From contig JAOAAV010000059.1 of assembly GCA_026418715.1 (NCBI GenBank), positions 1 to 50,892 on the forward strand: a stretch of DNA of 50,892 bases, written 5' to 3'. Positions 25,784 to 34,844 of the stretch are shown piece after piece (positions within the stretch are counted from its first letter, which is position 1; each line of letters starts with the position of its first letter). The notes under the pieces are model-generated. The model ran no database searches. It was not told where the DNA came from and saw nothing but the letters and a program-made list of their open reading frames with translations. Origin of the DNA: Clostridia bacterium. GTDB lineage: Bacteria > Bacillota > Clostridia > UBA1381. The translations under genes were made by a program, and so were the position numbers.

Positions 25784-26387
25784 TCCTTGAAATAATTTTT
25801 GAAGAAGGTACTGGGCATAGTTTTGAAAGAAGCTTCACAGATACAAGGGCGCATAAAATTGCAAATCCGGACGCAAGCCATATAGGAACGATAATTTCAA
25901 AGGGTTTTTCGGAGCCTGCCGCGGCGCGCAAGGCTATGATTGTAGTCGGAATAAGCTGAAAAGATGCTGTGTTTAATACTACAAATGTACACATTTCATC
26001 CGTGGCATATTCTCTGTTTGCAGACAGCTTGTCAAGCTCGCCCATGGCTTTAAGACCAAGCGGAGTCGCCGCATTTCCCATGCCAAGAAGATTTGCCGTG
26101 ATATTCATGATTATGGTACGCATGGCGGGGCCTGTTTTTTTCAAACGGGGGAACAGAAAATGTGTAATTGGAGAGAGCAGCTTCCCAATAAATGAAGATA
26201 TGCCTCCGTCATCTGCAATTTTCATTATTCCCGACCACATACACATAATGCCAGCAAAGGATAAAACAACGGTTATACTGTTTTTTGCTGCATTTATGCC
26301 TTCGTTTACGGTGTATTCCAATCTTCCGTTTAACGCGCCTACAACCAGTGATAAAAGTATCATCCAGCCCCAAATATAGTTTATCAC
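25773..26387 (-). CDS. spmA: Spore maturation protein SpmA
   Basis: Partner of SpmB, 204 residues, multi-pass membrane protein with a Gate domain. Seen: N-terminal helix with WGWMILLSLVVG, then VVLSFAGIMCMWSGIMKIA, FPRLKKTGPAMRTIIMNITANLLGMGNAATPLGLKAM and NTASFQLIPTTIIALRA, all conserved in SpmA. The start codon is GTG at 26387 with AAGGAGG 9 bases upstream. It follows spoVFB after a 118-base gap that holds a long perfect hairpin, so the spm pair may be a separate transcription unit or attenuated relative to the dipicolinate genes. Confidence 0.93.
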   Translation of the reverse strand: MINYIWGWMILLSLVVGALNGRLEYTVNEGINAAKNSITVVLSFAGIMCMWSGIMKIADDGGISSFIGKLLSPITHFLFPRLKKTGPAMRTIIMNITANLLGMGNAATPLGLKAMGELDKLSANREYATDEMCTFVVLNTASFQLIPTTIIALRAAAGSEKPFEIIVPIWLASGFAILCALVSVKLLSKLCPVPSSKIISRNDK

Positions 26388-26459
26388 AAATTACTTCCTC
26401 CTTGATATTCGATTTGTATTAAATTTATTAGGAAATGCTGCAGAATATACCGAAACTAT

Positions 26460-26492
26460 GAAAGCACTGATTTTGATAAAATCAGTGCTTTC
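26460..26492 (-). terminator. Long hairpin between spoVFB and spmA
   Basis: GAAAGCACTGATTTT and AAAATCAGTGCTTTC form a perfect 15-bp stem with a 3-base loop. The T-run lies partly inside the stem and the base composition after it on the minus strand is not strongly T-rich, so termination may be partial. Confidence 0.6.
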
Positions 26493-26505
26493 TTCATATA
26501 TATAA

Positions 26506-27084
26506 TCAGCATAACAGTGGCTGTATTTGCTCATCCTCAAGTGCAAGCTCAGCTGCGGGGATGAGCTTTGACATATCGGCTATCAAGGAATTCGGTTTTT
26601 TCACACAGTCGTCCTGCCCGAACGGAACAAAATAGATATTCTTATAATTGAGCAGACTTCCAATATTTTTTGCCGCATTCGCAAGACCGTCATTGGTCGA
26701 TACTGCTATCAGCACCGGCCGTTTGTTTCGCAAATGCGCTTTCACAGCCATTGTTACACTGGAATCGGCAATCCCGTTTGCAATTTTCGCCAAAGAATTT
26801 CCCGTACACGGAGCTACAATCAAAAGATCCAATATTGCCTTAGGTCCGAACGGTTCGGCATCCCGAACTGTTTTTACAACTTTTCCGCCGCATAATTCTT
26901 CCAATAGGTTGACAAAGTCCTCCGCTTTGCCAAATCTGGTATCTGTGCTTGATGCGGTTTCGCTCATAATTGGTATAACATTTGCACCAGTTTCCACTAC
27001 TTTTTTTAATTCTTTTATCGTCCTGTCAAAGGTGCAAAAAGAGCCTGTCATAGCAAAGCCTATATTTTTACCGGATAGGTTCAC
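26506..27084 (-). CDS. spoVFB: Dipicolinate synthase subunit B (flavoprotein)
   Basis: Flavin-dependent subunit of dipicolinate synthase, making dipicolinic acid from dihydrodipicolinate in the mother cell for the spore core. 192 residues. Flavoprotein (PPC decarboxylase-like) features: IGFAMTGSFCTF near the start, VIPIMSETASSTDTRFG, LLIVAPCTGNSLAKIANGIADS and RPVLIAVSTNDGLA. Starts with GTG at 27084, three bases after the spoVFA stop; GGGGGTG serves as its ribosome site inside the end of spoVFA. Confidence 0.95.
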   Translation of the reverse strand: MNLSGKNIGFAMTGSFCTFDRTIKELKKVVETGANVIPIMSETASSTDTRFGKAEDFVNLLEELCGGKVVKTVRDAEPFGPKAILDLLIVAPCTGNSLAKIANGIADSSVTMAVKAHLRNKRPVLIAVSTNDGLANAAKNIGSLLNYKNIYFVPFGQDDCVKKPNSLIADMSKLIPAAELALEDEQIQPLLC

Positions 27085-27087
27085 GAA

Positions 27088-27954
27088 CTACACCCCCATT
27101 TCATTTAATATATTCACCACCGTATTTTTAATAATTTCTCCCGACGTTACAGGAGCAACCTTCCCAGGCAGCGATAATGCCCATATAACACGAATGCCCA
27201 ACTCTTTCGCCGTTTCAAAATCTACACCGCCCGGCTTTGATGCAAGATCTATTATTAAGGATCTCTTATTTACATTTCGTAAGATTTGTCTGTCAAGTAC
27301 TACATTTGGTATTGTGTTGAATATGATGTCATAATTTCCTATTTCTTTTGCCAGTTCACAAATATGTATGCCTCTGTAACCATAGCTTTTTATCCATGCT
27401 AAATCCTCAAATTTGCGGGCTTCCACAGTTACGTCCGCACCTATCCCGAAAAGCATTTTAGAAAGCACTTTCCCTATCCTGCCAAAACCCAGCACAAGAC
27501 ATCTGCTTGAGTGCAGAGTAATAGGCATTTCTGAAAGAGCAATTTCTATTGCTCCTTCTGCAGTGGGAATAGCGTTTAGTACAGTCAATTCCTCACGCTT
27601 GAAATAATCGCAGTAATTTACCCCATAAACCTCTATTTCGCCTCTAAGATACTCTGAAATTCTCCCTCCGAGCAGAACACTCGTTTGCGGCATATTTTTC
27701 AATATATCTCTTATGCATATGTTTTGATTTGAGAATGGGGCGTTGATTGTTTCATTGTCATAGCTTGCGGGCAAAGGAAATATTACTACATCGCTTTTTG
27801 CAGCATCCTCAATATCCTTTGCAAAGGTTAAGCTTTCAAGTTCTATATCCTTATCAAAACCCAAAATTTTCGTTATGTACCCATCCTTTTGCAAAAGTGA
27901 TGCAAGTGTTGCCTGACGCAAATCCCCTCCTATCACCGAAATAACTGTATTCAT
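27088..27954 (-). CDS. spoVFA: Dipicolinate synthase subunit A
   Basis: NAD(P)-binding subunit of dipicolinate synthase, 288 residues. The N-terminal part (VISVIGGDLRQATLASLL) is the family hallmark; a second Rossmann loop, LVLGFGRIGKVLSKML, lies near residue 150, and DLASKPGGVDFETAKELGI precedes the end. The frame is open for 19 more codons, but I start at 27954 because GGGAGA lies 8-9 bases upstream and the family begins there. The operon spoVFA-spoVFB is translationally coupled. A sigma-K-like promoter is visible upstream, in line with mother-cell expression in Bacillus. Confidence 0.95.
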   Translation of the reverse strand: MNTVISVIGGDLRQATLASLLQKDGYITKILGFDKDIELESLTFAKDIEDAAKSDVVIFPLPASYDNETINAPFSNQNICIRDILKNMPQTSVLLGGRISEYLRGEIEVYGVNYCDYFKREELTVLNAIPTAEGAIEIALSEMPITLHSSRCLVLGFGRIGKVLSKMLFGIGADVTVEARKFEDLAWIKSYGYRGIHICELAKEIGNYDIIFNTIPNVVLDRQILRNVNKRSLIIDLASKPGGVDFETAKELGIRVIWALSLPGKVAPVTSGEIIKNTVVNILNEMGV

Positions 27955-27993
27955 TATTCCATCTCCCTTTTCTTTATTTAAAAATCTCCTTAA

Positions 27994-28023
27994 TATCATA
28001 TGTTTTTGCAAGCTTCGGTGTTC
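27994..28023 (-). promoter_or_regulatory. Candidate sigma-K promoter of spoVFA
   Basis: On the minus strand CATATGATA (plus 27994-28002) fits the sigma-K -10 CATANNNTA and GAACACC (plus 28017-28023) contains the AC core of the -35 at about 16-17 bases spacing. The AT-rich context makes chance matches possible. Confidence 0.35.
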
Positions 28024-28152
28024 ATAATAAAGAACTGTTTATGAGGAAGAAATCAAATATAGTTATAATCTATGGAAAGCGATAAATAACAGGTATTACA
28101 CTATGACACGACTTTTATGATAATATTTTGATATGATAAGAAGAAAGGTAGG

Positions 28153-30429
28153 ATGGCTATGAAAACATCTGTTATAGGCTACCCGAGAGTGGGTGCTTTT
28201 AGAGAATTGAAATTTGCAACCGAAGAATATCTTAACAATAATATAACGAAAAAAGAACTTAAATCCGAGGCATTAAGGCTTAGAAGGACACATTGGAACG
28301 TTCAAAAGGAAAAAGGGATTGATTTTATATCTTCAAATGATTTTTCTTTTTGTGACAACTTGCTGGATACAGCTGTTTTGCTGAATGTGGTGCCAAATCG
28401 CTATAAGGCTTTAAAGCTTGATGCACTTGATGAATATTTTGCCATGGCAAGGGGGTATCAGGGAGAAAAAGGAGACGTGAAGGCTCTTGCCATGAAAAAG
28501 TGGTTTAATACAAATTATCATTACATGGTGCCCGAGATCGAAGATGAAACCCGAATCTTTATCGCAGGAACAAAGCCGTTTGACGAATATGTGGAGGCAA
28601 ACGGTTTTGGCATAGAAACTAAGCCTGTCATTATCGGACCTTTTACATTTTTAAAACTTGCCAGGTTTACCGGAAGGAAGACAGTTAATGACTATACGGA
28701 TGATATTGTCCGTGCGTATTCAGATATCTTAAACAGATTCAATGCTTTGGGAGCAGAGTGGATACAGTTTGACGAACCTTATTTTGTTATGGATCTATGT
28801 GAAGAAGATATAATGCTTATAAATAAATTGTATTACCAAATTCTTTCTGCAAAGGGTAACACGAAGGTTCTTTTGCAGACTTATTTCGGCGATACAAGAG
28901 ACTGCTACAGCGAGATTACTAAAATGCCGTTTGATGGGGTAGGCCTTGATTTCATCGAAGGGAAAGGGAGTTTTGATCTTATAAAAAGCCTTAGTTTTCC
29001 AGAGGATAAAATTCTTTTTGCAGGCATCGTTAACGGAAAAAATATTTGGAGGAATAACTACTCTTATACTGTGGGCCTGATTACAAAACTTGGCAAATAT
29101 TGCAAAAATATTGTATTGAACACATCTTGTTCTCTTCTTCATGTCCCATACACTGTGAAAAATGAAAACGCACTATCGTATGAATACACAAAACACCTTG
29201 CTTTTGCGGAGGAAAAGCTTGAAGAATTGTTTGAATTGAAAACAATATTATCAAGCAACGAGCCTGCGTCTGCCCTTGAATACAGAGAGAATCAAAAATT
29301 ATTCAATGAATCAAGAATCAATGAAAAAAAGAATATTCACGCGACTGTTTCAGCTCTTTCAAAGGATGATTTTATCAGGCATCCTAATTTTGAGGAGCGT
29401 GAAAAAATCCAAAAGGCAGTGCTTGATTTGCCGCTTCTTCCTACAACCACAATTGGATCTTTCCCGCAAACAAAAGATGTAAAAGAAAACCGCGCAGATT
29501 ATAAGAGAGGGGAAATTACTTTTAAAGAATATACAGAATTTAACAGAAGAAAAATTGCTGAGTGTATAGCTATGCAGGATAGAATAGGTCTTGACGTTTT
29601 GGTTCACGGTGAGTTTGAGCGCAATGATATGGTTGAGTATTTTGGAGAAAAGCTTGATGGATTTTTGTTTACTCAAAAGGCATGGGTGCAGTCTTACGGT
29701 ACAAGATGCGTAAAGCCACCTATAATATGGGGCGATGTTTGCCGTGTTAAACCTATGACGGTTGATTATGCCGTATATGCACAATCATTGACAAAGAAAT
29801 ATGTAAAAGGTATGCTGACGGGTCCGGTAACGATTTTAAACTGGTCATTTCCGCGCGAAGATATTTCATTGAAGGATTGTGCTTTCCAGATTGCTCTTGC
29901 TATAAGGGATGAAGTGCTTGACCTTGAAGCGAACGGAATAAAAATAATCCAGATTGATGAAGCGGCTATTAGAGAAAAGCTGCCTCTTAGAAGAAGCGAT
30001 TGGCACAGTGAATATCTCGACTGGGCAATTCCTGCATTCAGGCTGGTTCACAGCAGTGTAAAGCCCGAAACGCAAATTCATACCCATATGTGTTACAGCG
30101 AATTTGAGGATATTATAAAGGATATTGATGATATGGATGCGGACGTAATCACCTTTGAAGCGGCACGTTCGGATTTAGGGATTGTTGATGCGTTGATGGA
30201 GGCAGGTTTTAAAACGGAGGTAGGCCCTGGTGTTTATGATATTCATTCCCCAAGAATTCCAAGTGTTTCGGAAATCGAGGATGTGCTGCTGAAAATGCTT
30301 GAGAAAATACCCAAAGAAAAACTTTGGGTAAATCCAGACTGCGGTCTTAAAACAAGGGGAGAAGAAGAGACGGTTTGCAGCCTCGAAAATTTAACAGCCG
30401 CAGCAAGGAATATAAGAAGGAGTCTATAG
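28153..30429 (+). CDS. metE: Cobalamin-independent methionine synthase MetE
   Basis: Transfers the methyl group of 5-methyltetrahydrofolate polyglutamate to homocysteine using zinc, without B12. 758 residues, full length. N-terminal domain begins VIGYPRVGAFRELKFATEEY. The C-terminal catalytic half shows LPTTTIGSFPQT, VHGEFERNDMVEYFGE, and the zinc ligands in IHTHMCYSEF (His and Cys), TFEAARSDLG (Glu) and NPDCGLKTR (Cys). The start may be 28153 or the ATG two codons later at 28159, which is better spaced from AAAGG. No SAM riboswitch or T-box is recognisable in the 141-base leader. metF follows after two bases. Confidence 0.96.
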   Translation: MAMKTSVIGYPRVGAFRELKFATEEYLNNNITKKELKSEALRLRRTHWNVQKEKGIDFISSNDFSFCDNLLDTAVLLNVVPNRYKALKLDALDEYFAMARGYQGEKGDVKALAMKKWFNTNYHYMVPEIEDETRIFIAGTKPFDEYVEANGFGIETKPVIIGPFTFLKLARFTGRKTVNDYTDDIVRAYSDILNRFNALGAEWIQFDEPYFVMDLCEEDIMLINKLYYQILSAKGNTKVLLQTYFGDTRDCYSEITKMPFDGVGLDFIEGKGSFDLIKSLSFPEDKILFAGIVNGKNIWRNNYSYTVGLITKLGKYCKNIVLNTSCSLLHVPYTVKNENALSYEYTKHLAFAEEKLEELFELKTILSSNEPASALEYRENQKLFNESRINEKKNIHATVSALSKDDFIRHPNFEEREKIQKAVLDLPLLPTTTIGSFPQTKDVKENRADYKRGEITFKEYTEFNRRKIAECIAMQDRIGLDVLVHGEFERNDMVEYFGEKLDGFLFTQKAWVQSYGTRCVKPPIIWGDVCRVKPMTVDYAVYAQSLTKKYVKGMLTGPVTILNWSFPREDISLKDCAFQIALAIRDEVLDLEANGIKIIQIDEAAIREKLPLRRSDWHSEYLDWAIPAFRLVHSSVKPETQIHTHMCYSEFEDIIKDIDDMDADVITFEAARSDLGIVDALMEAGFKTEVGPGVYDIHSPRIPSVSEIEDVLLKMLEKIPKEKLWVNPDCGLKTRGEEETVCSLENLTAAARNIRRSL

Positions 30430-30431
30430 AT

Positions 30432-31277
30432 ATGAAAACGTGCGAATTATTTAAAAAGAAAAAGGTTTTGTCGTTTGAAATATTTCCCCCAAAGAAAACG
30501 ACAATACATGATACGGTTGACGAATTGAGGAAATTCACTCCTGATTTTATAAGCGTAACATATGGTGCGGGAGGAAGTGAAAGCAATACGGATACTTTCA
30601 AAATAGCATCTGCCATAAAAAACGAGTATGGAATCGAAAGCGTTGCTCACCTGCCGTGCGTAAATTTCACAAAAAGCGAGGTCCTTCAGATACTGGAGGA
30701 TTTTAAAATGGTCGGTATTGAGAATATCCTCGCATTGCGTGGAGATGCAAAGCTTGCATCAAAGACTGATTTTAAGTATGCAAGTGATTTAATTTCATTT
30801 ATAAAGGAAAATGGAGATTTTAATATAATAGGTGCCTGCTATCCCGAGGGGCATATGGAATGCGCAACAATTGCCGAAGATATCCGCAATTTAAAAATCA
30901 AAGTGGATGCCGGTGCAAACCAATTGATAACGCAACTGTTTTTCGACAATGAATACTTTTATTCATTTCGCGAAAAAACTATCGCCGCAGGAATCAATGT
31001 TCCCATTCAAGCCGGCATAATGCCTATAGTCAGTAAAAAGCAAATAGAGCGTATGGCGGCACTTTGCGGAGCAAGCATACCGAAAAAACTTTTGTCTATT
31101 ATGGACAAATATGAAGATAACTCCGACGCGATGAGAGATGCCGGAATTTTTTATGCAGTAGAACAGATATATGATTTGGCATCGCAAGGAGTTGACGGAA
31201 TACATCTATATATAATGAATAACCCATACATTGCGTGTAGAATTTATGAAGAAATAAATAATTCATTTGTTGCATGA
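30432..31277 (+). CDS. metF: Methylenetetrahydrofolate reductase MetF
   Basis: FAD enzyme reducing 5,10-methylenetetrahydrofolate to the 5-methyl form that MetE consumes. 281 residues as a TIM barrel. Seen: VLSFEIFPPKK (catalytic Glu), DFISVTYGAGGS, HLPCVNFTKSEV, NILALRGDAK, and QLFFDNEYFYSF. Start chosen at 30432, two bases after the metE stop, with AAGGAG inside the end of metE; the frame opens earlier but that would be inside metE. Clear metE-metF operon ending at a terminator at 31279. Confidence 0.95.
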   Translation: MKTCELFKKKKVLSFEIFPPKKTTIHDTVDELRKFTPDFISVTYGAGGSESNTDTFKIASAIKNEYGIESVAHLPCVNFTKSEVLQILEDFKMVGIENILALRGDAKLASKTDFKYASDLISFIKENGDFNIIGACYPEGHMECATIAEDIRNLKIKVDAGANQLITQLFFDNEYFYSFREKTIAAGINVPIQAGIMPIVSKKQIERMAALCGASIPKKLLSIMDKYEDNSDAMRDAGIFYAVEQIYDLASQGVDGIHLYIMNNPYIACRIYEEINNSFVA

Positions 31278-31278
31278 T

Positions 31279-31314
31279 AAAAAATGCCTCTGCTTAAAAG
31301 CGGGGGCATTTTTT
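31279..31314. terminator. Bidirectional intrinsic terminator
   Basis: AAAAAATGCC...GGCATTTTTT stem with an inner GCTT/AAGC-type extension, between the convergent metF and LysR genes. Confidence 0.85.
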
Positions 31315-32233
31315 ATTTTGTTTTATATCCATATTCGAGAATAAATTTTTTCAGTTTTGAAATATAATCAAGAGCCATCAAGCTAAGATGGGATTTTTCA
31401 CTCGCAATCCAGCCGACTCGCATTCGTTCATGTGTTACGAGGGGTACGGAGATAATATTGTCACCGTTTAAATCACTGCTTAAAACGCCAGAACAGATAG
31501 TGTATCCATTTAATCCTATCAAAAGATTAAAAAGAGTAGCACGGTCGCTGACATGTATGGTTTTTTTTCGTGGAACCGTGCTTAAAATCTCCTCGGAAAA
31601 ATAAAAGGAATTATGCTCACCCTGCTCAAAAGCCAGAAATGGAAAGTTCTCAAGGTCTTCGAGAGTAACAGATGCATTTTTTGCAAGTGGATGCTTTGAG
31701 CTGACAAAAACATGAGGATCGGCTTCAAAAAGAGGGTTAAACACAAGATGATTTTCCTTGAGCAGTTTGTTTAAAACTTTTTCGTTAAAATCACTCAAAT
31801 AAATAATTCCTATCTCACTGCGAAGATTTTTAACATCCTCAATAATTTCATGCGTTCTCGTTTCACGAAGCGTAAATTCATATTCGTCGGCATCCAAGCC
31901 TGAGAGCAGTTCGACGAAGGCGTTGACGGCGAAAGCGTAATGCTGGGTGGAGATTGAACAAAGCTGCTTTGAAGGTTTCTTTCCCGTATAGCGCTGCTGC
32001 ATTAGCTCTGTTTGTTCAATAATCTGACGTGCGTAAGAAAGAAATTCTGTGCCATCCACGGTCAATGATATGCCTTTGCTTGTACGGTTAAATATTTCTA
32101 TTCCGAATTCATCCTCCAGTTCTTTAACTGCGGCGGAAAGACTTGGCTGAGCAATGAACAGCTTCTTGGCAGCTTCTGTAATTGAGCCGCATTCGACTAT
32201 CTTGACAATATATTCGAGTTGGCGGAGAGTCAT
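31313..32233 (-). CDS. LysR-family transcriptional regulator
   Basis: 306 residues. The N-terminal winged HTH (MTLRQLEYIVKIVECGSITEAAKKLFIAQPSLS in two pieces, with AAVKELEDEFGIEIFNR as wing) is classic LysR, followed by a periplasmic-binding-like effector domain. I use the ATG at 32233 with AGGGTG upstream; 14 more codons upstream are open but have no site. It is convergent with metE-metF and lies 129 bases downstream of the FMN-binding protein gene. LysR proteins such as MetR often regulate methionine genes, but they are usually divergent, so the target here is open. Confidence 0.88.
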   Translation of the reverse strand: MTLRQLEYIVKIVECGSITEAAKKLFIAQPSLSAAVKELEDEFGIEIFNRTSKGISLTVDGTEFLSYARQIIEQTELMQQRYTGKKPSKQLCSISTQHYAFAVNAFVELLSGLDADEYEFTLRETRTHEIIEDVKNLRSEIGIIYLSDFNEKVLNKLLKENHLVFNPLFEADPHVFVSSKHPLAKNASVTLEDLENFPFLAFEQGEHNSFYFSEEILSTVPRKKTIHVSDRATLFNLLIGLNGYTICSGVLSSDLNGDNIISVPLVTHERMRVGWIASEKSHLSLMALDYISKLKKFILEYGYKTK

Positions 32234-32362
32234 AACATCACCCTTGCAGTAGTTTTTGTCACGATTATATCCCATAATATCGCAAAAATCAAGGACACAT
32301 CAATACAAAGAATGTTAAGTAATTACTTGTGTACATATACCATTTTCTTGATTTACAAGGAA

Positions 32363-33547
32363 TTATTCTTTTTTTGCCTGACTGAGAGCATTGGCTACGG
32401 CCTCTTTAATTCCCCTGCTACTAAAGGTTGCTCCCGACACAGAATCCACATCGACAGATTGTTTGGTGATGATTTCACTTGATATTTTCGAATATGCTCT
32501 TTCATAATAGGGTTTGTCATCTCCGTATGAAATTGTGGAAATATTAGCAATTTTACCGTTTTTAATTGTTACGGAAACTGTAGTAGTCGAGCCTCTAAAG
32601 CCTTTTCCTGTGCCTTGATAAACGCCGTCTTTATACATGGTTTGTGAATTTTCTTCGGACGAAGACTGTTGCTCGGGGATTTGTGCAGCATAACTGTTTA
32701 TAAAGTAATCTGCTATAAAATAGCTTGCAGTTATAAGCATTACTGACATTATGCCAATGATAACAGAGGACATCATCTTTTTATCAGGGGTATATGATAC
32801 ATTGTTTTTGGGGCAAGCATCAATACATTTCATGCACTGAATGCACTCGTTATCATTTACGATATCTTTTTGATAAAGTGGAATATCCATGGTGCAAGCT
32901 TCGGTACATATTTTGCAGCCACCGCAGTGTTCCCTGGGCTTTTTTATCTTTAACAGCCTAATTTTGGATACAACGGCAAATATCGCACCCATCGGGCAAA
33001 GATAACGACAGAAAAATCGTTCAATGAAAACTGAAACAATCATTATAACAATAAAAATGAAAAGCCCTACCAAAGCATTAGATGTTACGCCCATAAAATC
33101 AGGTTTTTTCCCTAATATTGCAATCATACCAAACACATCCCATGGATTTGCGCTCTTAAATAATGTGATATTAAAGCTCCATACGGCACATATCAAAAAA
33201 AGTAACAAAATGTATTTCATATATTTTAGGTATTTGTCAATCTTTTCGCTTACTCTAATTTCATACTTAAATACTTTTTGAAAAATACGGTATGCAAAAT
33301 CTATAATAGCTCCGAAACCGCACATCCAGCCGCAGAAAAAACGACCTAAAAGAGCTGTGGCGGGCAATAGTACAATGGCTTCAATTATCTGGGGTAAAAG
33401 CTCAAGGCTGAAGCTGTGACTGCTCAAAGCAATATAAATTTGTTTTATGCCGCTAAATGCCTGTATATAAAGAGATGGTAAAAAAATAAAAAACATAATT
33501 TGAAACACTAATCTTAGTATTTGCAAAGTGGGAAAAATTTTTTTCAT
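32363..33547 (-). CDS. Membrane polyferredoxin with FMN-binding domain (NosR/RnfG-like)
   Basis: 394 residues. N-terminal membrane part with hydrophobic spans (about 8-30, 60-80, 110-130, 155-180, 190-215) of the NapH/NosR type, including a CRYLCPMGAIFAVVSK region. Two 4Fe-4S motifs follow: CGGCKICTEAC and CIQCMKCIDACP. A further transmembrane helix leads to a C-terminal FMN_bind domain with DSVSGATFSS; the SGAT motif is where FMN is covalently attached by ApbE. The protein could pass electrons from cytoplasmic iron-sulfur clusters to an external flavin. I start at 33547 (GAGGGG upstream); 60 more open codons look non-coding. A repeat copy lies 130 bases upstream. Confidence 0.85.
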   Translation of the reverse strand: MKKIFPTLQILRLVFQIMFFIFLPSLYIQAFSGIKQIYIALSSHSFSLELLPQIIEAIVLLPATALLGRFFCGWMCGFGAIIDFAYRIFQKVFKYEIRVSEKIDKYLKYMKYILLLFLICAVWSFNITLFKSANPWDVFGMIAILGKKPDFMGVTSNALVGLFIFIVIMIVSVFIERFFCRYLCPMGAIFAVVSKIRLLKIKKPREHCGGCKICTEACTMDIPLYQKDIVNDNECIQCMKCIDACPKNNVSYTPDKKMMSSVIIGIMSVMLITASYFIADYFINSYAAQIPEQQSSSEENSQTMYKDGVYQGTGKGFRGSTTTVSVTIKNGKIANISTISYGDDKPYYERAYSKISSEIITKQSVDVDSVSGATFSSRGIKEAVANALSQAKKE

Positions 33548-33676
33548 AGATAGAAACCCCTCAAAATAATACTTTATCGTAATAATAACATAATGTTGTG
33601 AAACCAAGGTGAACAAAACGAGAAAAATATATGAACTTAGTACAAATTGCGAGAAAAACGCAAAATTATATTCAAG

Positions 33677-33880
33677 GAATCTCTGAATAATTAAAAAATC
33701 AAAAGATGAGTTTAGATTTATCAGCAAGAAATCAAAGAGGAATGTCTCTTTATTGAAAAAACGGCTTGAAGGCGATTGGACACCCCAAAATATTGAACAG
33801 CGAGAGCGATTCTTGGGAAGATAAAATTGCTGAAATGTTTTTCACAAACTCGTCTTTTGATTTTTTAAAGTCAGAGATTT
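33677..33880. repeat. MITE-like inverted-repeat element, copy A
   Basis: Terminal arms GAATCTCTGA...TCAGAGATTT continue inward as a 21-bp near-perfect inverted repeat: plus 33693-33713 against 33846-33866, containing AAAAAATCAAAAG and CTTTTGATTTTTT. Total about 204 bases, non-coding, in the 418-base gap between aguB and the FMN-binding protein gene. Copy B near 43.6 kb shares the block ATGAG(T/C)TTAGATTTATCAG. The rest of this gap is AT-rich with nothing recognised. Confidence 0.7.
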
Positions 33881-33965
33881 GTCAAATTAATTTATTAATT
33901 TTTAAAATACTCAAAGATTTTTTATAATAAATAAATTTTGAGATAAAATGAAAGCTCAAGTAGCG

Positions 33966-34844
33966 TCAATATTTATCCACGACGCCGTCATAAGTTAGAA
34001 TTACTTTATATAAATCGGGTCTGCGATCTCTGAAAATTCCCCATTCGATGCGCTGTTTGGAAATATCGTCCAAATCAAATTCCGCAGTTAAAATTGTTTC
34101 TTCATCTCTGCCTGCTTGCGCAATTTTTTCCCCTACGGCATTTGTGATAAAAGATGAGCCGTAGAATTTGATGAAAGAATCATCCATCCTTTCCGTACCT
34201 ATTCTGTTTGACGCAATTACCGGCATTAAATTGCAGGCTGAATGTCCTATCATGCACCTTTGCCAGTGGTCTTTTGAGTCTATTTCAGGATTTTCGGGTT
34301 CCGAGCCGATTGCTGTGGGATAAAACAAAAGCTCGGCTCCCATAAGAGCCATACACCTCGCCGCTTCGGGATACCACTGATCCCAGCATATGCCTACGCC
34401 GATTTTTGCATATTTTGTATTCCACACTTTAAAGCCAGTATCACCGGGATTAAAATAATATTTCTCTTCATATCCGGGGCCGTCGGGGATATGGCTTTTT
34501 CGGTATACTCCAAGCACTTCCCCGTCTGCGTCTATTACTGCCAAAGAATTGTACCTTGCATTATTTTTTTTCTCGTAGAAGCTTATCGGCAAAACTACTT
34601 TTAGTTCCTTTGCGACTGCCTTAAAATGCTTGACAGCCTCATTGTTTTCCGTTTCTGTCGCATAATCATAAAATTGCGGGCGCTCTTTCTGGCAAAAATA
34701 CGGCGTTTCAAACAATTCCTGAAGAAGAATAATATTAGCGCCTTCTGCCGACGCGCGTCTTACAAGCTGTTCTGCCTTTTTTATGTTTTCATGCACATTG
34801 TTCGAGCAGCACATCTGTGTGGCAGCAACTTTTACTTTTCTCAT
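33966..34844 (-). CDS. aguB: N-carbamoylputrescine amidase
   Basis: Nitrilase-superfamily enzyme hydrolysing N-carbamoylputrescine to putrescine, CO2 and ammonia. 292 residues. Catalytic triad Glu43 (LLQELFETPYFCQ), Lys116 (YRKSHIPDGPGYEEKYYF) and Cys153 (GICWDQWYPEAAR), all in family-typical sequence. It overlaps the 3' end of the agmatine deiminase gene by four bases (ATGA type), the classic aguA-aguB coupling. The nearby HIPDGPGYEEKYYF motif marks the AguB subfamily among nitrilases. Confidence 0.96.
   Translation of the reverse strand: MRKVKVAATQMCCSNNVHENIKKAEQLVRRASAEGANIILLQELFETPYFCQKERPQFYDYATETENNEAVKHFKAVAKELKVVLPISFYEKKNNARYNSLAVIDADGEVLGVYRKSHIPDGPGYEEKYYFNPGDTGFKVWNTKYAKIGVGICWDQWYPEAARCMALMGAELLFYPTAIGSEPENPEIDSKDHWQRCMIGHSACNLMPVIASNRIGTERMDDSFIKFYGSSFITNAVGEKIAQAGRDEETILTAEFDLDDISKQRIEWGIFRDRRPDLYKVILTYDGVVDKY

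Noticed and set aside
28012-28152. SAM riboswitch or T-box upstream of metE
   Set aside because: None of the conserved aptamer or T-box sequences are present and no terminator stands before metE.
33548-33727. 60-codon N-terminal extension of the FMN-binding protein
   Set aside because: The extension is AT-rich, ends in the repeat element, and the better start at 33547 has GAGGGG; the family begins near there.
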